64,000 bases of DNA from Flaccisagitta enflata (GCA_965153355.1 OZ231127.1:101060001-101124000), one strand, 5' to 3'. Positions 1 through 10,900 are shown, numbered from the stretch's first letter. Notes: generated by a model from the sequence alone, not told the origin. Numbers and translations are program-made.

Positions 1-2037
1 AGCGAAGTAGAAAAATGTGCCCTAACTCTTGAGAAAAAAGGTGAGAACAGAGCGGCTGCCACTCTCCGCCATGAGATAGCAGAAACCCTTACGAAAGCTA
101 AGATACCCAAGAGTAACTTAAGCTCCCGCCATAAAAAAGGATTATCTTACCTCAAAAAAAAGGATGACCTCTCAGTCCTTCCATTTGACAAAGGTCAAGG
201 CTTTGGTACCCTCAAGACACAAGGCCCTAACGGCCTCATAGAGAAAACTGAGAAAGAATTTAAAAATGTCACTTTTGACACCCCTAATAGTACCAAATCC
301 CTTGAGACCAAAATCCAAAATAAGCTCAGGTCCCTCCATAAGGAAGGTAAACTCGACACAGCCACCTACAAGCAACTATACCCGTCAGGCAGCCAAACTC
401 CAACAGCCAACCCAGTCATTAAAGCCCACAAACCCGAGAAAGATTATCCCATTCGAGTCGTAACCTCCCACATTGGAGCCCCCCAGGAAGCCCTATCCAC
501 ATTCCTCAACCAAATCCTCCAACCTTTTATTGAGAAAAGCCCCCATGTGATTAAGAATTCATTCTCCTTTGTTGAAAAAATAAAAAATCTAACCTTGGGC
601 CCTAATGAAAAAATGGTCTCCTTTGACGCAGCAGCCCTCTTTCCCTCAGTACCCATTTCTGACTGCCTTAACCACATCCTCAATTTACTCAAAAATGACC
701 AAAACCTTTCCCGACGCACTAAACTCTCACCTGAAGAAATCATCGACCTTAGCTCCCTTTGTCTCTCTACTTCTGACTTCATCTACAACGACCGCCATAA
801 TTCCACCAAAGACAGTGGCCCAATTGGGCTCAGTCTAATGGTCACCGTTTCCCAAATCTGGATGATCTATACGATGGAAAATGCCATCCCTATTGCCACC
901 GAAAAAGGGTATGCCATCCCTAGACATCTCTCCATATACATGGATGACTGCTGGTGTACCCTTGAGTACCAACCAGCCCCCCGTCGCCCTGGGCTACGCA
1001 GTCAAAACCAACGCGTTGACCCAGCCGCCGCTTTTAATGAATGCCTAAATGAAGTCCACCCCCGGGTCCAGTTCACCCGGGAAGAAGAAGAGAACAACTC
1101 CATAGCTTTCTTAGATGTCTTTTTAACCCGCCAAGATAATGGTTCAATCTCCACCCGTGTCTACCGCAAAAGCAGCAATACCAACATAACCATAAAACCC
1201 CAATCCTGCCAAAATCCCCTAACCATAATCGCCACTTTCAAAGGTGAACTCTGTCGTGCCCACAAACTCTGCTCCACCCCTGACCAAACCCAAAGTGAAA
1301 TTAATTTCCTTTTAGACCTTTACGAAGATAATGGCCATGATAGAGCCAAACTTGCAGCCATTGCCACAGAATACAAGCCCCCATCCACAGCCCAACCCAA
1401 GAGAAAAGACCGCAACAAACACAGACAAAGTAACCGACAAGGCAATAATGAAGATCCCATCCCTGAAAATTTGTTTGATGTACTCCCATTTAAGAACGAT
1501 AACCCCACTGATGAAGAATACAAACCTTTTGCTCGTATCCCATTTATACCGGGTGGCATATCTTACCGCATTAAACGTTCACTAACCAAGGCAGGAGTCA
1601 ACACTTGCTTCACATCAGGCACTAAACTTAAGGATATATTATGTAGCAAAAATAAAACTAAGATCGACCCAGCTAAAAAACCAGGCATTTACAAACATGT
1701 TTGCCCAAAATGTAAAAAAGTATACATTGGCGAAACTCGCCGCTGCTGCGAGACCCGATGGCGTGAGCATCAACGTGCCATTGAGAAAGGTAATTGGTCT
1801 CATAGTGGCATCAGCCAACACTACCAGAATTGCGATGAACCATTCGACATTTCGAACTTTGAAGTGGTTCAAACCATGACCGACAAGAACAAGAGGAAAT
1901 TGGACTATAACTTAAAAGTCGGTGAGGCGTTAGAGATTAAGAAAGAGAACTGCGGCCCAGGCAAAGGGATGAATGAAGACTGGGGCTCCTATGTTAAGAC
2001 TGACGCTTGGAATCCGGTCTTCAATACCATGGACTAG
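1..2037 (+). CDS. Penelope-like retroelement reverse transcriptase with C-terminal GIY-YIG endonuclease, 5' end cut by the window
   Basis: The frame is open from the first base to TAG at 2035-2037, giving 678 codons with no start visible in the window. An N-terminal PFDKGQG stretch (near residue 82) is followed by RT palm motifs: motif A SFDAAALFPSVP (about 206-217), a GPIGLS motif B, and catalytic YMDD at 313-316. A FLDVF...YRKSSNT block and the thumb follow. The C-terminal domain has GIY at 562-564, a CPKC pair, YIGET from 575, RWREH at 586-590 and ALEIKKE around 643-649, which is the GIY-YIG nuclease layout. RT plus GIY-YIG is diagnostic of Penelope-like elements, which make cDNA by target-primed reverse transcription. 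The absence of any internal stop suggests a young copy. It is a mobile-element gene rather than a host gene. Confidence 0.95.
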   Translation, partial: SEVEKCALTLEKKGENRAAATLRHEIAETLTKAKIPKSNLSSRHKKGLSYLKKKDDLSVLPFDKGQGFGTLKTQGPNGLIEKTEKEFKNVTFDTPNSTKSLETKIQNKLRSLHKEGKLDTATYKQLYPSGSQTPTANPVIKAHKPEKDYPIRVVTSHIGAPQEALSTFLNQILQPFIEKSPHVIKNSFSFVEKIKNLTLGPNEKMVSFDAAALFPSVPISDCLNHILNLLKNDQNLSRRTKLSPEEIIDLSSLCLSTSDFIYNDRHNSTKDSGPIGLSLMVTVSQIWMIYTMENAIPIATEKGYAIPRHLSIYMDDCWCTLEYQPAPRRPGLRSQNQRVDPAAAFNECLNEVHPRVQFTREEEENNSIAFLDVFLTRQDNGSISTRVYRKSSNTNITIKPQSCQNPLTIIATFKGELCRAHKLCSTPDQTQSEINFLLDLYEDNGHDRAKLAAIATEYKPPSTAQPKRKDRNKHRQSNRQGNNEDPIPENLFDVLPFKNDNPTDEEYKPFARIPFIPGGISYRIKRSLTKAGVNTCFTSGTKLKDILCSKNKTKIDPAKKPGIYKHVCPKCKKVYIGETRRCCETRWREHQRAIEKGNWSHSGISQHYQNCDEPFDISNFEVVQTMTDKNKRKLDYNLKVGEALEIKKENCGPGKGMNEDWGSYVKTDAWNPVFNTMD

Positions 2038-2280
2038 GCGCAGCCGGTTGCGAGAGGCGGGGGGCCCAGCCCTTCTTGGGCTTTCTGGTCATTTGACCAA
2101 ACCATCTGTCTCTCTCTCCTCTCTCTCCAATCCCCAATTGTCTCTCTTTCCCCTTTAAATTCTTTCCCTCTCTCTCTTTCTCTCATTCTGCCTCTGATGA
2201 TGATGCCCAAAGTGGTATTCGAAAATTTAGGCAAAATTGTTCGTTTTTGCTCTTCTGCACTGTATTCTCCATCATGAAAA
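2038..2280 (+). mobile_element. Probable 3' untranslated end of the Penelope-like element
   Basis: Sequence after the stop is pyrimidine-rich (CTCTCT runs at 2107-2190). It then holds a CTGATGATGATG...GTGGTATTCG segment and ends near 2280, where the 190-bp tandem repeats start. The exact 3' boundary and any target duplication cannot be placed because the 5' end is outside the window. A similar CTGATGATCAG...AGTGG segment at about 6012-6050 may be a remnant of a related tail. Confidence 0.5.
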
Positions 2281-2284
2281 TACA

Positions 2285-2780
2285 AATCGTTTTCAACTGA
2301 GTAACAAGCTTTAAAAGTTGGATGAAGTTTTAATAAACTTAAGTAATTACCTAAATTTTACCCCTAACTTTGTAAGAATGTCATTTCTAAACAAAAAAAG
2401 ACAGAAAATCGCGCTTGGCGCCATTTTAAAGAACACAGAAAAAACTTTCATTTCATCATGAATTTCATCTAAATTGGTTGAAAAACAAATGAGTAACAAG
2501 CTTTCAAAGTTGGATGAAGTTTTAATAAACTTAAGTGATTACTTCAATTTCACCCCTAACTTTGTAAGTATGTCATTTCTTAACGAAAAGAGATAGACAA
2601 TCGCGCTTGGCGCCATTTTAAAGAACGCAAAAAAATCTTTCGTTCCATCATGAATTTCATCTAGATTGGTTGAAAAACATCTAAGTAACAAGCTTTCTAA
2701 GTTGGATGAAGTTTGATTCAATCTTAATGATTCAATTTCCCCCCCTAACATTGGAAGCTTATCGTTTTTTGGTGCCCTTT
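2285..2780 (+). repeat. 190-bp tandem repeat, about 2.6 units (left arm of an inverted pair)
   Basis: Units start near 2299, 2490 and 2684 with GAGTAACAAGCTTT and share CGCGCTTGGCGCCATTTT and CATCATGAATTTCATCTA. The same unit occurs about four times in the opposite orientation at 5060-5810, so the two blocks form imperfect arms around the A-element cluster. Confidence 0.85.
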
Positions 2781-2792
2781 CAAAAAAACACA

Positions 2793-2897
2793 ACAAAATA
2801 GTTGTATGCGGGTGGGCTGGGTCAATGTTGCGGGTGGGCAGGAGCCGCCAAATTTGTTGTAGACCAGGTCTTTGGCATATGAATTATCAATCTTTTA
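2793..2897 (+). mobile_element. Family B fragment
   Basis: Contains two GCGGGTGGGC(T/A)GG stretches, a module found near the 5' end of family B copies, but neither the AACAAGGCC start nor the terminal hairpin. It is cut on the right by the A element that starts at 2898. Confidence 0.4.
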
Positions 2898-3430
2898 AGC
2901 ATCTTTTCTGTTTTTGGGCAGCGGCCCCAAAGAGGCCGATGACCTATGCTTTCACACATAAGGGAAATTTCTCCTTCTCCTCTGTCCCCCCCCCCCCCTT
3001 GAGGCCCAAAGCCTAGCCTCGAAGCTCAATACCCAGTCTTGAGGCTCAAATCTCAATCTCGAGGCTCAAATTCCAGCCTCGAGGCTAAAATCCCAGCCCC
3101 AAGGATCAAATTCCAATCTCAAGACTCAAATCCTAGCCTCGAAGCTCAAATCCCAGCCTCGAAGCTCAAAAACCAACCTCAAAGCTCAAATCCCAGCCTC
3201 AAAGCTCAAATCCCAGCTTCAAAGCTCAAATCCTAGCCTCAAAGCTTAAATCCTAGCCTCGAAGCTCAAATCCCAGCCTCGAAGCTTAAATCCCAGCCTC
3301 GAGGCTTAAATTCCAACCTTGAGGCTCAAATCCCAGCCTCAAGGCTTAAATCCCAACCTTGAGGCTCAAATTCCAGCCTCAAGGCCCCAATTCCAGCCTC
3401 CAGGCCCTTATTCCAGCCTTGAGGCTAAAA
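2898..3430 (+). mobile_element. Family A element (GGCCGATGACC subtype), 3' truncated, with 20-bp minisatellite
   Basis: Starts GTTTTT|GGGCAGCGGCCCC, followed by the subtype spacer CCTATGCTTTCACACATA, CTCCTTCTCC and a run of C. From about 3000 to 3430 there is a degenerate 20-bp tandem array of the type GAGGCTCAAATCCCAGCCTC. The array ends directly against a second A copy in reverse orientation at about 3431. Open reading frames in the array are artefacts of the repeat period. Confidence 0.8.
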
Positions 3431-3560
3431 CAGGTCGCCCAAGGGCAATATGTGGTCAGCGATACCCATTGCCCTGCTTTGCATGGTTGTAAATCAGAAT
3501 GAGAGATAGGGCAGCGGCCCCGAAGGGAACGAAGTCCTTTAGAACATCCCGTCTCTTTGG
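3431..3560 (-). mobile_element. Family A 3'-end fragment, reverse orientation
   Basis: Begins AACAGGTCGCCCAAGGGC, continues TGGTCAGCGATACCC and TGCCCTGCTTT, and reaches GGGCAGCGGCCCCGAAGGG and GAAGTCC before homology stops near 3560. This is the reverse complement of the complete 3' tail seen at 48311-48416. Confidence 0.75.
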
Positions 3561-3746
3561 AGCTAAGGACAAACTGTTCATCATTGGGTGAATGCCATTG
3601 TCTTTATTGTTGTAATATCAGATGAATCCCAAAGAGAGAAATGGATGTATTGGATCAAGAGATCATGCGCATGAGAGAAAACAGCATAGGGCTGAGATGA
3701 GGGTAGCAAAAGAACAGGAGAGAAAAAAGAAAATATGAGGAAGAAA
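3561..3746. other. Purine-rich non-repeat segment, possibly a coding remnant
   Basis: No match to the repeat families described here. Short purine-rich open stretches occur, for example a KEQERKKK-like run near 3700-3733, but the composition alone could explain them. It sits between A elements, as does the better candidate at 4925. Confidence 0.2.
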
Positions 3747-4923
3747 TAGTCGCAAAAGCGTCAGATGGTCAGCGGTACCCATTGCCCCTATGTGAGTGTA
3801 TGCAGGTGTGAGGTGGTTAGAGGGGCAGCGGCCCCAAAGGGGCCGATGACCTTTGCTGTTTGTATTGGGCAGCGGCCCAAAGGGGACAAAGTCCTGTAGA
3901 AGACAGGTGGACTTTTGTTTGTCATTCTGTCCGTCCGTTAGTCCATGCATCTCCCCAAGGCCCTCTCAGGCCTAAAATCTGCCCTCTCAGGCCTGAAATT
4001 TACCTTCCCACGCCTTTAATCTGCCCTCTCAAGCCTTTAATCTGCCCTCTCAAGCCTGGAATCTGCCCTCTCAGGCCTGAAATCTGTCCTCTCAGGCCTG
4101 AAATCTGCCCTCACAGATTCAAAGCCTGAGAGGGCAGATTTCAGGCTTGAGATGGTAAATTTCAGGCCTGAGAGGGCAGATTTTGAGGGGGGGGGACGGA
4201 TGGATGGACGGACGGACGAAATGACGAACGAAAGTCCCCCTGTGTTCTACAGGACTTTGACCCCTTCGGGGCCGCTGCCCTGCTTCCTCTCACTCTATTT
4301 CACAAGCACACAAAGCAGGGCAATGGGTATTGCTGACCACATATTGCCCTTGGGCGACCTGTTTGAGCTTCAAGGCTGGAATTAGGGCCTGGAGGCTGGG
4401 ATATGAGCCTTACAGCTGGGATTTGAGCCCTAGGGCTGGGATTTGAGCCTCAAGCTGGTATTTGAGCCTCAAGGCTGGGATTTGAGCCTTAAGACCTGGA
4501 GTTGGGCCTCAAGGCTGGGATTTGAGCCTCAAGGCTGGGATTTGAGTCTCAAGGCTGGGATTTGAGCCTCGAGGCTGGAATTTGAGCCTGGAGACAAAGA
4601 TTTGAGCCTCAAGACTGGGATTTGAGCTTTGAGGCTGGGGTTTGAGCCTTGAGGCTGGTATTTGAGCCTCAAGGCTGAGATTTGAGCCTCCAGGCTGAGA
4701 TTTGAGCCTCCAGGCTGAGATTTGAGCCTTGAGGCTGAGATTTGAGCCTCCAGGCTGGGATTTGAGCCTCCAGGCTGGGATCTAAACTTTGAGACTAGGA
4801 TTTGGGCCTCGAGACTAGAATTTGAGCCTCGACAGGGGGGGCGGAGAAGGAGAAGGAGAGGACGGAGAAATTTCCCCTGTGTGAAGGCATAGGTCATTGG
4901 CCCCTTTAGGGCCGCTGCCTAAA
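3747..4923 (-). mobile_element. Family A element, reverse orientation, with a second A element nested in it
   Basis: The left end matches the A 3' tail (AATAGTCGCAAAAGCG, then TCAGCGGTACCC). The 20-bp minisatellite runs in reverse from about 4365 to 4840. The right end is CTCCTTCTCC in reverse complement, then ATTTCCCCTGTGTGAAGG and GGGCCGCTGCC at 4911-4921. It is interrupted at 3870-4361 by another A element. The copy at 38747 preserves the uninterrupted sequence, so this is a documented nested insertion. Confidence 0.8.
3871..4361 (+). mobile_element. Complete family A element (GACGAAGTCC subtype) with 21-bp minisatellite
   Basis: It runs from GGGCAGCGGCCC to GGGCGACCTGT. Order: 5' inverted repeat with GTCCTGTAGAAGACAGG and a tetranucleotide GTCC/GTTA tract; a 21-bp array of CTCTCAGGCCTGAAATCTGCC type (3960-4120); the reverse 21-bp array; the 3' inverted repeat with CCCCCTGTGTTCTACAGGAC; and the 3' tail with TGGGTATTGCTGACCAC. 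Compared with the empty site in the copy at 38747-39283, the only change outside the element is in the number of T residues (TATTTG), with no longer target duplication. Confidence 0.85.
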
Positions 4924-4924
4924 A

Positions 4925-5065
4925 GCAGAAGCGGAGATGCAACAACGACAGTCATGGGCAGACTTAGAGGCGTTTCTCAATGTTCAGGGATTTCAGGAGG
5001 CCGAAAGAATATATGATGCTTGTGACCTAGATTATGCACCTGCTGACAAGAAACAAAAAATTTAA
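4925..5065 (+). CDS. Orphan coding-like fragment between an A element and satellite units
   Basis: A frame of 46 sense codons ends at TAA 5063-5065. The translation looks like real protein (MQQRQSWADLEAF and EAERIYDACDLDYAP) and its base composition differs from the flanks. It starts at the border of the A element (4923) and runs into the reverse 190-bp repeats at about 5056. No family is recognised and no splice donor is obvious. It may be a relic exon or a piece of an older transposon gene. Confidence 0.25.
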   Translation, partial: AEAEMQQRQSWADLEAFLNVQGFQEAERIYDACDLDYAPADKKQKI

Positions 5066-5815
5066 TCAAACTTCACCCAGTTTTGAAAGCTTGATTGTTA
5101 TTCAACTAATTGAGATGAAATTCATGAGATAAAGAAAGATTTTATGTGCTCTTCAAAATGCCGCCAAGCGCGATCTTTTATCTTTTCTGGTTTAGAAATG
5201 ACATTCTTTCGAAGTTAGGGGTAAAATTGAAGTAATCATAAGAATTTACTCAAACTTCGCCAATATTTGCAAACTTGTCACTTTGTTGTATTTCGACCAA
5301 TTTTGATGAAATTCATGATGAAAAGAAAGGATTTTTTGTGCTTTTCAAAATGGCGCCAAGCACGATCTTCTATCTTTATTCGTTAAGAAGCAGTAAGCTT
5401 CCAAAGTTAGGAGTGAAATGGATGTAATTATAAGAGTTCATTCAAACTTCATCCAAGTTTGCAAGCTCGTTACTTCTTTGTTTTTTTTTTTCAACCAATT
5501 TAGATGAAATTCATGAGGAAAAGAAAGGATTTTTTGTGTTCTTTAAAATGGCGCCAAGCGCGGTTTTCTGTCTCTATTCGTTTTGAAGCAGTAAGCTTCC
5601 AATGTTAGGGGTGAATTTGATGTAATTATAATAATTCACTCAAAGTTCATCCAAGTTTGCAAGCTTGTCACTTCATTGTTTTTCAACCAATTTAGATGAA
5701 ATTCATGAGGTATAGAAAGGATTTTTTGTGCTCTTTAAAATGGCGCCAAGCGCGACTTTCTATCTTTATTCGTTTAGAAGCAGTAAGCTTCCAAAGTTGA
5801 GGGTGCCATTGATCC
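5056..5815 (-). repeat. 190-bp tandem repeat, about four units in reverse orientation
   Basis: Reverse complements of the units at 2285-2780, each with AAAATGGCGCCAAGCGCG (near 5157, 5346, 5546 and 5740) and AGCTTCCAAAGTTAGG. Units differ by roughly 10-20%. The pair of opposed blocks encloses 2.3 kb of A elements. Confidence 0.85.
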
Positions 5816-6420
5816 CTTGCAATATTGATACCATGGTTTTTGATCACCAAAATGAGGAATGCGCGAGTGGAAAATTGCGCCGGTGATCCCATTCTCGGCC
5901 CTGGGGGCTTCAGTCTATATATATAGAAAGAAAAAGACTCCTGGCTGGGGTTCCAAAATGGATAATAACGGAGATACCGATTTCTAATATTCACCCCTTG
6001 TAGAGGACTACTGATGATCAGAAAATAGTGGAATTTAAAAGGGTCCGTTTTTGAGAAAAGAAAATCTGGAAAAATTGGAACTGCAAAAAATCAGAGGATA
6101 TCAGCACAACATGCTAAACTTGGTATCAAAATGAAGCTAATGATTGCAACTCTCCAAAATTTAACTTCTTTTATACCTTAGATGCGTAAACTTACAATCT
6201 GTATCAAGCTATGTCTTGCAAATATTGCATTTATACAACTTGATAATCTGAGAGGTTTGTGATGTTTCCCCACTGTTTTTGAATTTGATGAATGAAAAAC
6301 TCTTCTACTACTTTGAGTAGCAAAAACAACCATAGATGAAAGAAATAGGCCGGATGCATGGCTACCTCCGTTGTATGCCGAGGGTAGGAGCAGTGGAAAA
6401 AGTCACTCAGGCATTAGAGG
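5816..6420. other. Mostly unassigned spacer with a B fragment
   Basis: 5816-6080 holds a TATATATATAG tract and a CTGATGATCAG segment reminiscent of the Penelope tail at 2200. 6080-6340 shows nothing recognisable. 6345-6410 (AGGCCGGATGCATGGCTACC...GGGTAGGAGCAGTG) is a family B 5' fragment. No exon is supported here. Confidence 0.35.
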
Positions 6421-6830
6421 GTCAAAAGTAGGAAAAGTTGTTAAAATTAGCGACTTTAGCACCTTGGAGAGTTGTTAAAATCAGCAACATTAACAACATT
6501 AAAAGGAGGGTTTTGTAAATGGTTGTGAAAGTAGCAACTTTAGCACAAACAATTTTCAACACTGTTTTTCCATGTTTTGAGAAGAGGAGTATCCCAACTT
6601 TCTTTACCCAAAAAGTCCTCACCCTCAGGGCAACAATTGAGGGAAAAATGAAGAAATTTCGAGATGACATACTTTGAGAAAAGTGAGCAAAAACGATTTT
6701 TTTTCTATGTTTTGTATGTTAAAGGCCATTGGTGAAATTAGCAAAGTCGCTGATTTCACAACACTATGTGTTAATATCACTAACTATGCATTTACCCAGC
6801 TGATGGGGCCGCTGCCCAAAAACAAATTGT
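6421..6830. repeat. Degenerate inverted repeat and a family A 5'-end fragment
   Basis: 6421-6500 (TAGCGACTTTAGCACC, GTTGTTAAAATCAGC) is partly complementary to 6735-6790 (AGCAAAGTCGCTGATTTCAC). 6804-6825 GGGGCCGCTGCCCAAAAAC is the reversed T-run/GGGCAGCGG start of an A element with nothing attached. Confidence 0.4.
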
Positions 6831-6881
6831 GGAGGTGGGAGGGATGGGGGTCAAATCAACTGTGGCAAAAGGCGATAGCCA

Positions 6882-7741
6882 AATGATTGGGGACTGTTTG
6901 AGAGTGATTTGGAGTGAGTAGGCTGATATTGAGAGAATGCGCGACAGACCTACGGACCTACGGACCTACGGACCTAAAGAAGGACACACATTCTTTTAGA
7001 GATGCGAGGACGCATCTAATAATGATTGGGGACTGTTTGAGAGTGATTTGGAGTAAATTGGCTGATATTGAGAGAATGCGTAACGGACCTACGGACCCAC
7101 GGATCTATGGACGGACACACCCTCTTATACTATCTAGGCGGAAAAAATCTTCCGACCTATTACAATGATGTATTCATTGACATTAAAATGACTACAAATC
7201 AGTTACAAATCTATCAGTTATTACTTTAAGTTCCCTTTGACTGAATCAGGGCCGCTATTTGATGGGGAAGCAATTTGTAGAGCTTCACAAGGATCTCTGG
7301 AGCGAAGGCTTTCCAGATATTTCTCGTAATTTTTTTTTACCTCCTCTTTCGCAACATTTATACTAATAGCTTTCAAAAGACTCATGAAATCATAGAAAAA
7401 TTGGTGACCTAATTGAAGACCTTCGAATTTGCAAGCAGGCAGTGCAAACTGCATCTGTCTAGCTCATTGTGTTTAGAAGTGATTAAAGAAAGAGTAAAGG
7501 GATATCTTCCGAAGATTGTGTGGAAATAGCAAAAGCGGAATCAAAGTATTTCAATCAAAGTTGAATAACTTTTGAACGCTTAGAGCTGGAGGGATGCGGT
7601 TTGCGTAGATCTCTTGCAAATTTGAAGGGCTTTGATTGTCTCACCAATTTTTTTAAGATTGGTTGATTCTAACCTGAGATATACATGTAAACATGCCGGA
7701 AGATTTTTTTCGCCTACATAGTAGAGATGCGAGGACACATC
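6882..7741 (+). mobile_element. Tandemly duplicated family B tail (GATGCG hairpin subfamily), second copy split by a TA element
   Basis: TGATTGGGGACTGTTTGAGAG occurs at 6882 and again at 7022. Each copy runs through a GGACCTAC tract to a terminal hairpin followed by TAA. Hairpin 1 is GATGCG-AGGA-CGCATC at 7001-7016. Hairpin 2, GATGCGAGGACACATC at 7726-7741, is separated from its body by the insertion at 7137-7714. Confidence 0.75.
7137..7714. mobile_element. TA-flanked inverted-repeat element, 578 bp
   Basis: Terminal inverted repeats GGCGGAAAAAATCTTCCG / CGGAAGATTTTTTTCGCC are flanked by TA on both sides (7135-7136, 7715-7716). The insertion splits a family B tail. TA duplication fits a Tc1/mariner-type MITE. 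A minus-strand open frame (7221-7454) contains a protein-like EEVKKNYEKYLESLRSRD stretch of unknown meaning, possibly a captured exon or a transposase remnant. Confidence 0.75.
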
Positions 7742-7948
7742 TAAAAAGTCTATCATCCAAATTTCTCTAGTTTTGGCATCGATTCAATATATCTTCGAAA
7801 AGCTTGTTCGCAGTCATTATTTGCAAACCTTTTTTGACTACATTATTCATCATTGGCTTAAAGTAAACATTTAGTTATTTTCTTTGTAATGAACCATCGT
7901 CCAAATTTCAGTCGTTTTGTCTCAGTGTCCATCGAGATCTACTCATTA

Positions 7949-10900
7949 GATGGGGGTGAAAATTTTTTTTTTGGTCATAGAAAGATTTGCATTGGTGAAA
8001 AGTTTACTTTTTATGTCTACTTTGAGATGAAAAAAAGTTTGGGCCTTATTTCCCAATTCCCTATACCCAGGAGCACTTTTAGTGAACCCCCTTTTAGGGG
8101 GTGCGAAGCATTACCAAAACAAAGGTCAAATTTGTGACCATTCACCTTGTTTTCTCTGTTACTTCCTGAAATATTGCTATAAAACCTTGGGGCTGGTCTT
8201 GTTTGAAAGATATTAAGTGGTAGAACATGAAATGAGGCGAGGTAGCCTAATAAGGTCCCTGGGGGTCCTCTAGGGGTCCTCAAAGGGCCCCCAAGTGACC
8301 AATATAGCTGGAAATGGCCAAATAATGAGAGTTTTGAGGTTGTTTTTTCTCAAATGCTATTGGGGAGGAAAATTTTATATAGAGATACTGTCACCTGGTA
8401 TAGGAAAACAAAATAAAAGGTTAGGGGCCCCTCAGGGACCTATTTGAGGGGCCTCCATTAAACCCCGAAATGCTTAAGATGGGGAAAAAAGACCAAAATC
8501 TAATCATTTCTGCAATTTTTTGACTTCTTTGACCATGAAGGGCTTAAATGTCTTTTAGTGCCTTCCCCCCTCCTTGTAGGAGGTGCAAGGCATCACCAAA
8601 ACGAAAGCCAGATTAATGATTGTTCAACTGGTTTTCTTTGCTACTTTTTGACAAATTGGTGAAAAACCTTTGGGCTAGTCATGTTTGAAAGATATTAAGT
8701 AGTAGAATATGAAATGACGCTAGTTAGCCTAGTAGGGTGCCTGGGTGGCTCTTCAAGGGTCCTCAAAGGGCCCCTCAAATGATCAAAATACCTGAAAATG
8801 GCCGAAATAATGAGAATTGTGATTGTTTCTCCTTAAATGTCATTGGGGAGGAAAATTTAAGGAAGAGATACTGTCAACTGGTATAGGAAAACAAAAAAAA
8901 AGGTTAGGGGCCCCTGAGGGACCTATTGTTGGGGCCCCAAACAGACCCCGAAATATTTGAAATGGGAAAAGATGACAAAAATCTAATTATTTTTGTAATT
9001 TTTTTGTCTTCTTTGATAATGAAGGGCCTGAATATCTTTTCAGCTACCCTCATCTAGTGCTGCAGGACTCAATAAGAATAAAAGCTAGGACCAAGAACCC
9101 CTTTTAGTGCCCTTCTCATTTGGGAGATGCAAGGCATCACCAAAACAAAGGCCAATTTAGCGATTGTTCACCTTGTTTTCTTTGCTACATCTCGACAAAT
9201 TGGTAAAAAGCCTTGGGTCTGGTCTTTTTTTAAGGATAATAAGTATCAGAATATGAAATGAGGCAAGCTAGTCAATATGGGTCCCTGTGGGGCCCTCCAG
9301 GGGTCCTCAAAGGGCCCCCTTATTACCAAAATAGCTGAAAATGGCAAAAGAAATAAAGGTTTTGTGGTTGTTTCATCTAAGATGTTATTGGGGAGGAAAA
9401 TTTTATGTCACTTGGTATAGGGAAGTATCAGAAAGGTCAGGGCCCCTCAGGAACTATCTATACCCAAAAAAAAACTAGTTGATACCAGTTAATTCTAGTT
9501 AATACAGGCACCACTCCTAGTTTTCCATGAAACAGAATCTGAAAAACAATCTCTCTCATCTACCCCCAAAGGACACTGCTTCCCAATAATAGTTAAGGGA
9601 AAATGATTGATTCCTATTTGACCAAAGCTAAGCAAATCACCCAAGGGTGACACTGTTAAAAAAACCTTACCCTTAAGAGGGTCGCATTGAGTTCAATCAT
9701 AAGAGGCCCGCCGGACAGTCTAATCCAAGGTATTTAGTAGTATGATAAGTAGAACAGTATCCCTCCCCATACCTAAACTGAAATCATTGGGAGAGGGCCA
9801 TGTCAACCCTGACTGACTTATTAATATGAGCACCACTCCTAGTCTTCCATGAAACAGAATCAGAAAAACATACTTTCTCATCTACTCCAAAAGTAAAGGG
9901 ATTGACCTGTTAGCTGCTGCTCTTCATGCTTTTAAAATCAAGTGCCTCTGGATAGGTCCAACAGGCGTGGTCAGCCTTCACTGATTTTTATCTAGTTCAT
10001 ATGATATGATTGTTGTATATGATGTAAGAATCAATTAATCAGTCATCAGACAGTAAGAAGGTGCCTTTGGATAGGTCAGCCTTCACTGATTCTTATCTAG
10101 TTCTGCTGCACCAGATGAGGTTAGCTAAACGGATAACTATGCGCTTCATTGGCAAAAAAGACAAAAATTGTCAAAAACTTTCAAATTTTGATCATTTTTG
10201 CCTGTTTTCAGCTTTTTGGGGCTCTTTGAGGCTCCTCAAGTGGGCAATGGAGGAGCCGTCGACCTTGTCTTTTGTTCCCCTACACCAGGTGACAGTATCT
10301 CTACATTCAATTTTCCTCCCCAATGATATTTAAGAAGAAACAACCACAAAACTCATTATTTTGGCCATTTTCAGCTATTTTGGTCATAAGGGAGGCCCTT
10401 TGAGGACCCATGGAGGGCCCCCCAGGCACCCCACTAGGCTACTTCACGTCATTTCATGTTCTACTACTTAATATGTTTCAAACAAGACTAGCCCCAAGGT
10501 TTTTCACCAATTTGTCAAGAAGTAGAAAAGAAAACAGGTTGATCAATCATTAATCTGGCTTTCGTTTTGGTAATGCCTTGCACCCCCTACAAGGGGGGGC
10601 ACTAAAAAGGGTCCTCAATCATAGCAATTATTTTTATCTAGTCCTACTGTACTAGATTAGGGTAGCATAAAAGATATCTAAGCCCTTCATGGTCAAAGAA
10701 GAAAAAGAATTGAAAAAAAAAAAATTAGATTTTAACCATTTTTTCCCATTTTAAGCATTTCATGGTTTAATGGGGGCCCCTTGAATAGCTCCCTGAGGGG
10801 CCCCTAACCTTTTATTTTGTTTTCCCATACCAGTTGACAGTATCTCTACATAAAAATTTCTTCCCCAATAACATTTAAGGAGAAACAACCACAAGACTTG

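Noticed and set aside
3000-3430. CRISPR-like array of regularly spaced repeats
   Set aside because: The 20-bp units are contiguous and degenerate with no spacers, in a eukaryotic transposon context.
2299-5810. Classical centromeric satellite
   Set aside because: Only about seven units are present in two opposed blocks, and the unit is shared with dispersed elements (TTGGCGCCATTT at 34686 and 40806).
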